Of a stretch of 64,000 nt of DNA, positions 1 through 8,989 are shown in pieces (the first letter of the stretch is position 1; every line of letters starts with the position of its first letter). The notes beneath the pieces were generated by a model. The model did not search any database and was not told where the DNA came from. It saw only the letters and a program-made list of their open reading frames with translations. Origin of the DNA: Amycolatopsis sp. FBCC-B4732 (GTDB lineage Bacteria; Actinomycetota; Actinomycetes; Mycobacteriales; Pseudonocardiaceae); the NCBI RefSeq assembly GCF_023008405.1, contig NZ_CP095376.1, positions 2,380,001-2,444,000 of the forward strand. The letters run 5' to 3'. Made by a program: the position numbers and the translations under genes.

Positions 1-743
1 CGGGCCTTGAGGACGGCCAGCACGATGACGATCGGGATCAGGGTGAGCGTGCGGGTGAGCTTGACGACCAGGCCGTAGGACCCGGCGTCGTCGCCGTAGG
101 CGAAGGAGGCCGCGACGACCGAAGACGTGTCGTTGATCGCGGTGCCCGCCCAGAGGCCGAAGGCGTGCGGGCTCAGGCCGAGCAGGTGCCCGAGCGGCGG
201 GAACAGCAGGACGGCGGCGATGTTGAAGGTGAAGATCGTGCCGAGGGCGTAGGCGACGTCGGCCTGCTTCGGCTTGAGGACCGCGGTGGTCGCGGCGATC
301 GCGGACGCGCCGCAGATCCCGGTGCCGACGCCGATCAGCGTCTGCGTGTCGCCGCGGACGCCGAGCCACCGGCCGAGCAGCCACGCGCCGCCGAGGGCGA
401 CCGCCAGCGTGCCGAGCATGACCGGCAGCGAGCCGCCGCCGACCGCCAGCACCTGCCGCAGCGACAAGCCGGTACCCAGCACCACGATCGAAGCCTGCAG
501 CACGGTCTTGGACGCGACTCCGTAGCCCGGCGTCCAGCGCTCGCCGCGCAGCCGCGGCACGACGGCGGCGGCGAGCGCACCGAGCAGGATGCCGAAGACC
601 GGGCCGCCGACGACCGGCACCAGCGTACCCAGCGCCGTCGCGACCGCGGCGACCGCGACGGCCACCAGCAGGCCGGGTGCCACGCCCGGCCGGGGGCGGA
701 CGGGCGCCGGCGGTGCGGCGGGGGCGTTCCGGATCGTGGTCAC
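1..743 (-). CDS. YeiH/UPF0324 family putative sulfate exporter (3' end outside window)
   Basis: This is an integral membrane protein; 247 residues are visible and the C-terminus runs off the window. I translated it by hand from a GTG start preceded by GGAGG five bases upstream. Repeated hydrophobic helices carry the family's signatures: GTGLSLRQV near residue 79, GTGICGASA near 120 and AINDTSSVVAASF near 195. YeiH (UPF0324) proteins are annotated as putative sulfate exporters; the real substrate is poorly established. It is transcribed away from a GntR regulator across a 98-bp gap holding two palindromes, so that regulator very probably controls it. Family assignment is firm; substrate is not. 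Confidence 0.85.
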   Translation of the reverse strand, partial: MTTIRNAPAAPPAPVRPRPGVAPGLLVAVAVAAVATALGTLVPVVGGPVFGILLGALAAAVVPRLRGERWTPGYGVASKTVLQASIVVLGTGLSLRQVLAVGGGSLPVMLGTLAVALGGAWLLGRWLGVRGDTQTLIGVGTGICGASAIAATTAVLKPKQADVAYALGTIFTFNIAAVLLFPPLGHLLGLSPHAFGLWAGTAINDTSSVVAASFAYGDDAGSYGLVVKLTRTLTLIPIVIVLAVLKA

Positions 744-761
744 CGTTTTCCTCCGTGCTGA

Positions 762-798
762 AATGTACGTACATTCAACTTAGATGATGTACGGACAT
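762..798. promoter_or_regulatory. Paired palindromic operators between the YeiH and GntR genes
   Basis: Two similar palindromes lie in the divergent gap. Bases 762-775 are AATGTACGTACATT, a perfect 14-bp palindrome. Bases 787-798 are ATGTACGGACAT, the same core with one mismatched pair. Their centres are 24 bp apart, a little over two helical turns, so they would lie on nearly the same face. GntR-family operators are typically short GT...AC palindromes. I infer that the adjacent GntR protein binds here and regulates both itself and the transporter. Confidence 0.6.
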
Positions 799-841
799 TT
801 GGCCACGGGTAGGGTCGGCCGCGACCAGCCGGGAGGAAGTC

Positions 842-1588
842 ATGCCACCGCGGACGCTCAGCCGCGCCGGCTCCGAGCCGCTCTGGCGCCAGCTCCAGCG
901 CGAGCTGCTGACCAGGCTGGATGCCGGCGAATTCACCGATCAGTTCCCGGGCGAGCTGGCGCTCGTCGAGGAGTACGAAGTGAGCCGCAGCACGGTGCGG
1001 CAGGCGCTGCGGCAGCTGCGCGCGGACGGGGTCATCGTCGCCGAGCGGGGCCGCCAGCCCCGGGTGGCGCCGCCGGCCGAGATCGCCCAGCCGCTGGGGG
1101 CGCTCTACAGCCTGTTCGCCTCGGTGGAGGCGGCCGGGCTTTCGCAGCACAGCGTCGTGCGCACCTTCGACGTCCGGGCGGACGCGCTCGTGGCCGAGCG
1201 GCTGGAGCTCGAAGCGTCGACGCCGCTGGTCTACCTCGAGCGGCTGCGCCTGGCCGGGGACGAGCCGCTGGCCCTCGACCGCGTCTGGCTGCCGGCCGCG
1301 CTCGCGAAACCGTTGCTGCCGGCCGATTTCACGCACACCGGCCTGTACGCCGAACTCGCGCGGCGCACCGGGGTGCGGCTCGACCACGGCCGTGAAGAGG
1401 TGCGCGCGGTGATCCCGACCGCGGCCGAGCGCGTCCAGCTCGCGTGCGCGCACGACGTGGCGGCGTTCGCGATCAACCGGCTCAGCCACGCCCGCGGCCG
1501 CCCGGTGGAGTGGCGCCACACGCTGGTGCGCGGCGACCGCTATGCGTTGACCGCGGAGTTTTCGGCCGCGGGCTACCGGCTGGTGTAG
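842..1588 (+). CDS. GntR family transcriptional regulator, HutC type with UTRA domain
   Basis: This is a 248-residue DNA-binding regulator. The N-terminal winged helix (about residues 10-75) has the GntR pattern, with LVEEYEVSRSTVRQALRQL as recognition region and a wing at VIVAERG. The remainder (about 80-245) is a UTRA-type ligand-binding domain, with the usual PLVYLERLRLAGDEPLALDR strand pair and an ending at YALTAEFSAAGYRLV. The ATG is preceded by GGGAGGAAGTC. It diverges from the YeiH-like transporter and probably senses a metabolite linked to it; the ligand cannot be read from sequence. Its last 16 bases overlap the 3' end of the convergent acyl-CoA ligase gene. Confidence 0.88.
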   Translation: MPPRTLSRAGSEPLWRQLQRELLTRLDAGEFTDQFPGELALVEEYEVSRSTVRQALRQLRADGVIVAERGRQPRVAPPAEIAQPLGALYSLFASVEAAGLSQHSVVRTFDVRADALVAERLELEASTPLVYLERLRLAGDEPLALDRVWLPAALAKPLLPADFTHTGLYAELARRTGVRLDHGREEVRAVIPTAAERVQLACAHDVAAFAINRLSHARGRPVEWRHTLVRGDRYALTAEFSAAGYRLV

Positions 1589-3123
1589 TCGAGTCCTGCG
1601 CGTTCCCACACGTCGGCGCAGTTCGTGCCTTCCGCGGAGAGCTGCCGCTTGACGACCTTGAACGTCGACGTCCGCGGCAGTTCCCGGACCGTGCGCACGT
1701 AGTCGGGTACCTGCTTGGGCCCGAGGTCGGGCTGGCCGGCGAGGAAGCGCCCGAACCCGGCGGGGTCCAGCGGCGTGCCGTCGGTGACGATGGCGGCCAT
1801 CACCCGGTCGCCGGTCACCGGATCGGGTACCGCGTAGACGGCGGCGTCGGTGATCGCGGGGTGCCGCAGGAGGATCCGCTCGATCGGCGCGGTGCCGAGG
1901 TTCTCGCCGTCGACGCGGAGCCAGTCCCCGAGCCGTCCGGCGAAGTAGCAGAACCCACCGGCGTCGGCGTAGGCGAGGTCACCGGTGTGGAACATGCCGT
2001 CGCGCAGCCGTTCCGCGTCGGCGCCGGGATCGCGGTAGTACCCGGCGAACCAGCCCGCACCGGTGGTGTTGACCAGCTCTCCGACGGCCTCGCCGGCGTT
2101 GACCAGCCGGCCTCGGCCGTCGAACTCGGCCGGCGGACACGGGCGGCCGGTGTCGGGGTGCAGGATGGCGACGTCACCGGCCGGCCTGCCGAGCGAACCG
2201 GCCGGGGTGTCGTCGGTGCGGGCGAACCCCACCCCGCCTTCGGTGGACCCGAACGCGTCGACGACCTTGCAGCCGAACCGTTTCTCGAAGGCGGCGAGGT
2301 CGGCGCTCGCCCCTTCGTTCCCGTAGACGAGGCGCAGGGGGTTGTCCGCGTCGTCCGGACGCGGGGGAGTGGCGACCACATAGGACAGTGGCTTGCCGAC
2401 GTAGTTGGCGTAGGTGGCGCCGAACTTCCGGACGTCGGGGAGGAAACCGGAAGCGGAGAACCGGCGGCGCAGGGCGATCCGGGCGCCTGCCGCGAGCCCG
2501 ACCGCCCAGCCCGCCATGATCGCGTTGGAGTGGAACATGGGCATCGTGACGTAGACGGTGTCCGATGTGGACAGCCGGAAGCGGTCGGCGAGCATGGCGC
2601 CGGGGAACGCGATCTTGCCGTGCGTGCAGCGGACGGCTTTCGGGTCGCCGCTGGTGCCGGAGGTGAAGATCAGCATGAGCAGGTCGTCGGCGGTGGCGGC
2701 GACGGGCTCGGCCGGTGTGTTCGCCGACGGCAGCCCCGATTCCAGGTCCAGTACGCGGATGTCCCCGAGGTCCAGTCCGTCGAGGAGGGTCCGGTACTTC
2801 GGTTCGGCGAGCACGAACTGGCAGTCGGCGAGCTTGACGTCCCGGGCGAGTGCGTCTCCCCGGCGGGTGGGGTTGAGGCCGACGAGCACCGCCCCGGCGA
2901 AGGCGCAGGCGCCGAGGAGGATCGAGAACGCGGGCACGTTGTCGGCGAGAATCCCTACGTGGGGCGGTTTGTCCCGATCCAGTGCCGTCCGGAGGTCACT
3001 TGCGCGGCGTGCGGAGGCTTGGACGTGCTCGGCCCAGGACCAGGTCCGGTCTTCGAAGAGCAGGCCCGGGCGTTCGTCGCCGGCGCGGGCCAGGAGGAGC
3101 TCGGTCACCGTCGGGACGCTCAT
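1573..3123 (-). CDS. fadD17: Acyl-CoA synthetase, FadD17-like
   Basis: This 516-residue member of the ANL superfamily should activate a fatty or other carboxylic acid as acyl-AMP and transfer it to CoA. Visible motifs are the P-loop FTSGTSGDPKAV (near residue 150), the acyl-site region YANYVGKPLSYV, VYGNEG, FGSTEGG, and the C-terminal hinge GRLGDWLRVDGENLG with the catalytic lysine in TFKVVKRQLS. The order and wording resemble mycobacterial FadD17. I chose the ATG of MSVPTVTELL, behind GGGGAGG, over an in-frame longer start because the upstream stretch looks non-coding. No partner gene points to a pathway. Substrate unknown. Confidence 0.85.
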   Translation of the reverse strand: MSVPTVTELLLARAGDERPGLLFEDRTWSWAEHVQASARRASDLRTALDRDKPPHVGILADNVPAFSILLGACAFAGAVLVGLNPTRRGDALARDVKLADCQFVLAEPKYRTLLDGLDLGDIRVLDLESGLPSANTPAEPVAATADDLLMLIFTSGTSGDPKAVRCTHGKIAFPGAMLADRFRLSTSDTVYVTMPMFHSNAIMAGWAVGLAAGARIALRRRFSASGFLPDVRKFGATYANYVGKPLSYVVATPPRPDDADNPLRLVYGNEGASADLAAFEKRFGCKVVDAFGSTEGGVGFARTDDTPAGSLGRPAGDVAILHPDTGRPCPPAEFDGRGRLVNAGEAVGELVNTTGAGWFAGYYRDPGADAERLRDGMFHTGDLAYADAGGFCYFAGRLGDWLRVDGENLGTAPIERILLRHPAITDAAVYAVPDPVTGDRVMAAIVTDGTPLDPAGFGRFLAGQPDLGPKQVPDYVRTVRELPRTSTFKVVKRQLSAEGTNCADVWERAGLDYTSR

Positions 3124-3325
3124 CCACGGACCTCCCCGGCGCCGGTGAAAACTGGAACAGGTTCTATTTCTAGCATGGAGCCTGCCGGGGGTCCAGCGCG
3201 TTCTCTGCCGCGGTGTCACGGAAGCTCGACCGGGCTCGACGTGGGATCGCGCTGTGCGGGGTGGTGAGTCGACCGAGACACAGATGTCGAAGATGACCGC
3301 CGGTAGGACGAGGACGGTAGTCACG

Positions 3326-3440
3326 TCAACGCCCGGATCGGGCGCCCGGCCAATGCTCGTCGAGTTCCCTTTGAGCCTTGCGGAACTTTCGCTCCAAGCC
3401 GTACTGGAGCCATCCGTACCGGCGCGCCGAAGCTGCCGGT
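3326..3440 (-). pseudogene. Possible C-terminal remnant of an unknown gene
   Basis: Read on the minus strand, this stretch encodes RYGWLQYGLERKFRKAQREL followed by DEHWPGARSGR and a TGA. It looks like a genuine charged helical C-terminus rather than antisense noise, but no plausible start or intact upstream domain is present. I do not recognise the family. It may be the surviving 3' end of a gene destroyed when the neighbouring lower-GC island formed. Confidence 0.3.
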
Positions 3441-4076
3441 TCAACAGACCCTGACGATGGCGATTGACCACCACTGGTCGAGCTTCTCCGGGGCGGTCAA
3501 CTCGCAGGCTTGCACGGTGCCGAGGAGCCGGCGCGGGCCCGAACTCGCGGGAGATAGCTGCGCGCCAAGTCCAGGGCGCGAAACGGCTGCTGGTCTCGAA
3601 CGGGCAACACGATCCGGCACGCCGATACGATTTAGGTCGGTGTGGGACGGCGGTTCGGGTAGACTCGGCGTCGGGTTACCAAGCAAAGGAGGCCGGGTGC
3701 ACGACGGCGATCTGGAGCGGTGGCCCGGGCCGAGTGCCCACCTGGTTCTCGCGAAGTGGTTGACTCGAAACCGCCGGACGCACAGGCTCGTTGAACGTTT
3801 GGCAATGGTGAAACGGTCGCCCAAGTCGCTCTCGAGCTTGATTTTTTCGCCGGAACGGACCCCGCGACTACGGATTGTGTGCGTCATCGAAACTGCCGCT
3901 CGGGACGCCCGGCTGGGTGCAGCAGTACTCGTTCCAAATGTTTGCGAAGAGATGGGCGAGTCGTTGCGACTCGACGAAACGCACAACCGCAGCAGATTTG
4001 GTCGGTATGGCGAGCTTGGCCCATGCGATCTTCAGTTGCCCGCACGGACCGCGTCGATGTTGCGAGACTGTGTCGA
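3441..4076. other. Region without a convincing gene
   Basis: I find no well-supported gene here. A 207-codon plus-strand reading (3457-4080) has no protein-like composition. A minus-strand reading at 3868-3984 (GTG start, MRFVESQRLAHLFANIWNEY onward, ending SFDDAHNP) looks more protein-like and continues in frame upstream, so it could be the tail of a decayed gene or a 38-residue small protein. Base composition falls towards 4 kb, marking the edge of an acquired segment. Confidence 0.4.
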
Positions 4077-4646
4077 CTAAGCAATTATCGAAAGATCTTT
4101 CAACTCGGAATCCACGATACTCATTCTTTTCTCGACAGAGCCTATCAAGAGTCGGTATGAAATGTTGTGGCGGCGAAGGTAAGACAAATACTCGCGATGG
4201 AGCATAGCTCGCGTCTCGGCATTCTCTCGACGCTCGGTGGTTTGCTTGAACTGAATTCCGGCCGGGTCGAGCAGATATATCCGAAGATACTTGTGCATCC
4301 AGGGTTGAGCTCGCCTCATGAGTTCCAGAGAACCGTTGGCGTCTCCCATTGCGCTGACGTAAATCGGGTAGTCGATTACGCATCGATCGGTGAATACAAG
4401 CTGGCCGCGCTGGTAAGCCTCTTGCTCGGCGCTCATGGCCATCGCCTGGATTTCGCCTTGCGCGGGCGCCATAAAACGGTCTTCGTCAGGGATTTCGTGA
4501 GTTGAAAAGTACTGCTTAGCTGCTTCGGCTGCAAAGCTGACGCGGTCGTCGCCTGCGAATCTCGTTCGGTACGCTTCGAACAGAGTCGTCTTGCCCACGC
4601 AGCCCGCGCCGATGAAAGCGATAATCTTGGGCTCATTGTCGGTCAC
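4077..4646 (-). CDS. AAA/NadR-like P-loop ATPase or kinase
   Basis: This 189-residue single-domain P-loop protein has a Walker A at residues 13-21 (GAGCVGKTT), a switch-like FTDRCVIDYPIYVSAMGD segment and LRIYLLDPAG as a strand near the nucleotide site. The size and layout match small AAA_28/NadR-kinase-like ATPases, which often phosphorylate nucleotides or nicotinamide ribosides or act in accessory islands. The start is a GTG with GAGGGG nine bases upstream. It lies in a low-GC stretch and diverges from the large trypsin-STAND-WD40 gene. The association may be functional, but the sequence does not show it. Confidence 0.65.
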   Translation of the reverse strand: MTDNEPKIIAFIGAGCVGKTTLFEAYRTRFAGDDRVSFAAEAAKQYFSTHEIPDEDRFMAPAQGEIQAMAMSAEQEAYQRGQLVFTDRCVIDYPIYVSAMGDANGSLELMRRAQPWMHKYLRIYLLDPAGIQFKQTTERRENAETRAMLHREYLSYLRRHNISYRLLIGSVEKRMSIVDSELKDLSIIA

Positions 4647-4897
4647 TGCGGATTGCCCCTCTTTGAAGTCCGATAAAGCGATTGCACTTGCGGTAGTCTA
4701 GCATAAAGTAATCTCAACGTTTCCGTCGGCCGGGGCTGACTCGGTGCTCGAACTGAGACAGCTTGGGTTGCCGTGTGGCGCCGAGAAAAAGATGGTAGTA
4801 CAATTAGCCGGGATGGCCGAGGAGGGCTCTATGAGGCGCGTGCCGGTGGTCGTGTTGCCGATTAACCTATTGCTTCAAATAGTGGATAGAGTTTGTC
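4647..4897. promoter_or_regulatory. Divergent intergenic region, relatively AT-rich
   Basis: About 250 bases separate the small ATPase (minus) from the STAND gene (plus). It is clearly AT-richer than the rest of the window, with tracts such as TAGCATAAAGTAATC near 4700 and TTGCTTCAAATAGTGGATAG just before the GTG at 4898. It must hold both promoters, but I cannot assign boxes with confidence, and no strong inverted repeat was seen. Confidence 0.35.
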
Positions 4898-7800
4898 GTG
4901 AGCGCTAGTACCTCACCGCGTCCGGGGCCAGAAACTGACACTTGGGTCGCGGCGATTCACTCGTCGGCAACAGACTTTCAGCCGCTTGGCGCGGGAGTGG
5001 TCATCGACGAACGTCGGGTGCTCACGTGTGCACATGTGGTCATCAACAGCCATGTCTCAGAGTCGTCGTCGGATTTGTGGGTCGCTTTTCCCCGCCTCGA
5101 CAGCTCCGAGAGCTCTTCGCGTCTGCGAGTTTTGAGCGTCGAAACTGGCCGTGACAGCATGCAAGATGTCGCGTTGCTCGAGCTCGAAACAAAAGTTCCT
5201 GTTGGCGTCGATGCGGCTCGTTTGCGTTGCGCTCGGTCATCGGATCTTGTTGATACGAACTGGTGGGCCTTTGGTTTCCCTGAGGGTGACCCGTTTGGGG
5301 ATAGCGCGTTTGGAAAAGTCGGCTCGGCGCTGGGGTATGGTTGGATCAGAATTGATACGGCTTCCCGATATCTGGTTCGGCCGGGTTTCAGCGGTGGTGG
5401 GTTGTGGTCGCCGGACTATGACGCGGTTGTCGGGCTGGTCGGCCAGGCGCACGGGAACGGTGACGGTCGCGCTCTTACTCTCCTGCAGGTGGACAAGATA
5501 TTTCCGGGGCGAGGTATCGCGGAACTTTCCGCTTGGACGGCGGGCGTAGCCGGCGACATAGCCATGGCGGCGTGGGGCTGGAGTTTGTCTGCTGACCCGG
5601 AGGGCGTGCGGCACTGGCGGCCGCGAGCTCGAGGTGTCAGTATTGACAGTGAAAAAGGCTACAGATTCCGTGGTCGAACGGCTGCTCTCGAAACAATCTC
5701 ACGGTGGCTTGACCGACCTGCGCCAGACCGACGTGTGCTCGTCGTGACCGGTTCGCCCGGGGTGGGAAAGTCCGCAGTTCTCGGCAGGGTCGTCACAACT
5801 TCAGATCAAGCAATTCGTGCCAGTTTGCCAGTTTCTGATGATGCACTTCGTGCCCCTCTTGGATCGGTCGCTTGTGCTGTCCATGCAAAGGGAAAGTCGG
5901 CGCTCGAGGTCGCGACGGAAATTGCTCGAGCTGCTGCGGCGGCATTGCCAAGTATGGCGACGGATCTTGCGCCTTCTTTGAGTGATGTCCTCGATTCCCG
6001 ACATCGGCCGCGGTTCAATGTGATAATCGATGCTCTTGACGAGGCTGAAAGTTCGGGACAGGCGAGATCGATCCTTCGAGATGTGGTACTGCCGCTTTCG
6101 CAGACGTGTGCAGCCCGCGGTGTCCAAGTAGTTGTTGGAACTCGCGGAAGTGATGAGGATGGTTCTCTGATCGACGCACTCGGTAATGCGGCAGCTATTA
6201 TCAATCTAGATAGTGAAGAATATTTTGAGAGACAAGATTTGGTGTCGTATTCTTTGGCTTGTCTTCAGCTGGATGGTGACGAGCGAATTGATGGGCCCTA
6301 CTTTTTGGAAGGTATTGCTGTCCCGGTTGCTGAACGCATCGCAGAGCTCGCCGGAACCAACTTCCTCATTGCGGGACTGATTGCGCGCAGTCGTGGACTG
6401 TACGATCAAGAAGCAGTTGATCCAAAAGAAATTTCTGTGAACCAAACCGTCGAGTCGGCGCTCGTTGAGTACCTTGATCGAATGGCGGATGTCGACGGCG
6501 TCAGCGCGTCGAATGTTCTCGCTGGACTGGCCTTTGCGGAGGCTCCCGGATTGACGACTACCAGCTGGAGTGCAGTCGTCGAAGCTCTGTATGCGGAGGT
6601 TGTGAGCGAGCGCTCGCTCAGGAAGTTCGTGAGGTCTTCCGCGGCAAATTTCCTGGTGGAGTCGAGCATAGGTGAGGAAGATCCGTCGTTTCGACTGTTT
6701 CATGAAGCCCTCAATGAAACTCTGCTGATGATTCGAGGGCGAACGACTTCGAAAAATGTCGACGACCGTGCGATCGCGGAGAAAATGGCTTTTCTTGGGC
6801 GGCGGATAGGATGGTCGAACGCCCCGAAGTACTTGCTGCGATCACTTCCGCAGCACGCGGCATCGGGTGGAGTCATCGATGACCTTCTCGCGGACGACGC
6901 CTATCTTCTTCATGCGGATATATGGCGGCTGATCCAAGCAGGCGGAAGCGCGCAGACGGTAAAGGCGAGGCGTCGGGCTCAACTACTCGGGCTGACTCAG
7001 GAGGCTTCCTCGGCGCCGAGTCGTGAGCGAGCCGCGCTATATAGTGTCACGGATGTGGTAGAACATCTGCGTACGGGATTCCGGGCCGGCGAACCGAATG
7101 CGCCCTACGTAGCTCGCTGGGCGCAGGCGCGGGAAGAATCTGTCGACATCGGTGTTGGTTCCTCCGGGCATCAAGGTGCGGTAAATGGCGTTTGTGCCGT
7201 CGAAGTTCAGGCTGGCCGAGAGCTCATCGCCAGTGCTGGTGCCGACCAGGTGGTGTGCATATGGGATCCTGGCACCGGACGACAGGTGGCGGCTCTTTAT
7301 GGCCATGAAGGCTGGGTTCGAGGAGTGTGCTCGATAGCCATCGGTGGCGAACATTTGGTGGCAAGCGGTGGCGATGATCGAACTGTTCGCATCTGGAATC
7401 CGTTGACCGGACAGCCGGTGCTCATCCTGCAGGGTCACGAGGGTCGGGTGAGTAGCCTGTGTTCAGTCGTATTGGGCGACGGGGAGGTCCTTCTCGCCAG
7501 TGCCAGTTCTGATCAGACGGTTCGAATTTGGGACCCGGTCGGCGCCGGGTTGCGGACGGTGCTGACCGGGCACGTGGGTTGGGTGCGGGCCGTGTGTTCA
7601 GCTATGGATCAGGGGGACCCAATCGTCGCTACCGGTGGCGACGATCAGACGGTACGCATTTGGGATGCGGTAAGCGGTGAACAGCGAATGGTGCTGGAAG
7701 GCCACCAAGGCTGGGTTCGAGCTGTTTGCTTCGCGTCGGTGAGCGACCGTCCTGTTGTTGTAAGCGCAAGTTCGGATGGCACCGTACGGCTTTGGGATTT

Positions 7801-8989
7801 GCGGAACGGTGAACAGATCATGGTCATGGAGGGACATCGGGGCTGGGTGAGATCCGTCTGCTCGTTTTCGGTTTTTGGGCGGGAGTTCGTGGCAAGCGCT
7901 GGAGACGACCAAACTGTGCGTGTGTGGGATTGCGCCAGCGGGGAACAGCTTTGGTTGCTGGCCGGCCATCAAGGATGGGCTCGAGGTGTGTGCTCGGTCT
8001 CATTGCCGTCCGGTGAGACGCTGCTGGCTAGTGGTAGCGACGACCAGACGGTTCGTGTGTGGGACCCGGTCGACGGCTTGCAGCGCGTAGTTTTCGAAGG
8101 TTTCCAGGGGTGGGTGCGAAGTGTGTGCCGGGTGCGGGGGCCGGGTGGTGAAGAATCTGTCATCGCTGCCAGTGGTAGTGGCACGATTTCTGTGAGGGAC
8201 TCTGCTTCGGGTGAGCAGGGGATGCTTCTTGTGGGGCATGAGGCTGCTGTGAATAGTGTTTGTGTGTATGAGTCGGCGGGTGGCAGTTTCGTTGTCAGTG
8301 GTGGTGCTGATGAGACTGTTAGGTTGTGGGATCTTGCTTCGGGTGAGCAGCGGATGCTTCTTGTGGGGCATGAGGCTGCTGTGAATAGTGTTTGTGTGTA
8401 TGAGTCGGCGGGTGGCAGTTTCGTTGTCAGTGGTGGTGCTGATGAGACTGTTAGGTTGTGGGATCTTGCTTCGGGTGAGCAGCGGATGCTTCTTGTGGGG
8501 CATGAGGCTGCTGTGAATAGTGTTTGTGTGTATGAGTCGGCGGGTGGCAGTTTCGTTGTCAGTGGTGGTGCTGATGAGACTGTTAGGTTGTGGGATCTTG
8601 CTTCGGGTGAGCAGCGGATGCTTCTTGTGGGGCATGAGGCTGCTGTGAATAGTGTTTGTGTGTATGAGTCGGCGGGTGGCAGTTTCGTTGTCAGTGGTGG
8701 TGCTGATGAGACTGTTAGGTTGTGGGATCTTGCTTCGGGTGAGCAGCGGATGCTTCTCGCGGGGCACGGGGCAGCAGTGAACTTTGTGGGCGCTTTTTCG
8801 TATCGCGGGCGCCTCCTGCTTGCAAGCGCCGGTGACGATCAGATGGTGCGCATCTGGAATCCTGCGACAGGCTCGTGCATCCTTGCTATCCCGATGCATC
8901 ACAGGGTACTCGCGGTCGATGTCGACGACCGGGCACTTTGCCTCGGACTCTCTATTGGTGTAGCCGTTCTGGATCTGGGTGAGCTGTGA
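4898..8989 (+). CDS. Trypsin-like protease / STAND NTPase / WD40-repeat protein
   Basis: This 1363-residue protein has three parts. Residues 1-215 form a trypsin-like protease with an apparently intact triad: H46 (LTCAHVV), D90 (QDVALLELE) and S165 (GFSGGGLW). Residues about 255-720 form a STAND/NACHT-type NTPase with Walker A GSPGVGKSA (285-293, K291) and Walker B NVIIDALDEAE (374-384), followed by helical repeats. From about 755 to the end there are roughly fourteen WD40 blades, most ending in the GxDDQTVRIWD pattern. STAND proteins act as signal-triggered oligomerising switches. Protease-STAND-WD40 combinations are known in actinobacterial conflict and defence systems, so a self/non-self sensor that unleashes proteolysis is a reasonable inference. 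No membrane segment is seen. The start is GTG, with only a weak ribosome site. Confidence 0.85.
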   Translation: MSASTSPRPGPETDTWVAAIHSSATDFQPLGAGVVIDERRVLTCAHVVINSHVSESSSDLWVAFPRLDSSESSSRLRVLSVETGRDSMQDVALLELETKVPVGVDAARLRCARSSDLVDTNWWAFGFPEGDPFGDSAFGKVGSALGYGWIRIDTASRYLVRPGFSGGGLWSPDYDAVVGLVGQAHGNGDGRALTLLQVDKIFPGRGIAELSAWTAGVAGDIAMAAWGWSLSADPEGVRHWRPRARGVSIDSEKGYRFRGRTAALETISRWLDRPAPDRRVLVVTGSPGVGKSAVLGRVVTTSDQAIRASLPVSDDALRAPLGSVACAVHAKGKSALEVATEIARAAAAALPSMATDLAPSLSDVLDSRHRPRFNVIIDALDEAESSGQARSILRDVVLPLSQTCAARGVQVVVGTRGSDEDGSLIDALGNAAAIINLDSEEYFERQDLVSYSLACLQLDGDERIDGPYFLEGIAVPVAERIAELAGTNFLIAGLIARSRGLYDQEAVDPKEISVNQTVESALVEYLDRMADVDGVSASNVLAGLAFAEAPGLTTTSWSAVVEALYAEVVSERSLRKFVRSSAANFLVESSIGEEDPSFRLFHEALNETLLMIRGRTTSKNVDDRAIAEKMAFLGRRIGWSNAPKYLLRSLPQHAASGGVIDDLLADDAYLLHADIWRLIQAGGSAQTVKARRRAQLLGLTQEASSAPSRERAALYSVTDVVEHLRTGFRAGEPNAPYVARWAQAREESVDIGVGSSGHQGAVNGVCAVEVQAGRELIASAGADQVVCIWDPGTGRQVAALYGHEGWVRGVCSIAIGGEHLVASGGDDRTVRIWNPLTGQPVLILQGHEGRVSSLCSVVLGDGEVLLASASSDQTVRIWDPVGAGLRTVLTGHVGWVRAVCSAMDQGDPIVATGGDDQTVRIWDAVSGEQRMVLEGHQGWVRAVCFASVSDRPVVVSASSDGTVRLWDLRNGEQIMVMEGHRGWVRSVCSFSVFGREFVASAGDDQTVRVWDCASGEQLWLLAGHQGWARGVCSVSLPSGETLLASGSDDQTVRVWDPVDGLQRVVFEGFQGWVRSVCRVRGPGGEESVIAASGSGTISVRDSASGEQGMLLVGHEAAVNSVCVYESAGGSFVVSGGADETVRLWDLASGEQRMLLVGHEAAVNSVCVYESAGGSFVVSGGADETVRLWDLASGEQRMLLVGHEAAVNSVCVYESAGGSFVVSGGADETVRLWDLASGEQRMLLVGHEAAVNSVCVYESAGGSFVVSGGADETVRLWDLASGEQRMLLAGHGAAVNFVGAFSYRGRLLLASAGDDQMVRIWNPATGSCILAIPMHHRVLAVDVDDRALCLGLSIGVAVLDLGEL
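8231..8758 (+). repeat. Four near-identical 132-bp tandem repeats, each one WD40 blade
   Basis: Four copies of a 132-bp unit (44 residues) begin at 8231, 8363, 8495 and 8627 and cover residues 1112-1287 of the STAND protein. The copies are almost identical at the DNA level, including synonymous positions, and are AT-richer than the flanking blades, using codons such as AGT, GTT and TGT. Each ends ADETVRLWDLASGEQRMLL. A degenerate half-copy precedes at about 8190 and a diverged blade follows. Such identity means recent amplification or gene conversion and implies variable copy number between strains. Confidence 0.95.

Noticed and set aside
3457..4080. A 207-codon plus-strand reading
   Set aside because: No ribosome site, no domain, and composition unlike real genes of this genome.
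8213..8760. CRISPR-like array
   Set aside because: The repeats are 132 bp, directly adjacent without spacers, and encode WD40 blades.
8000..8902. A 300-codon minus-strand frame with internal repeats
   Set aside because: It is the antisense of the WD40 repeat array; its repeats only mirror those on the plus strand.
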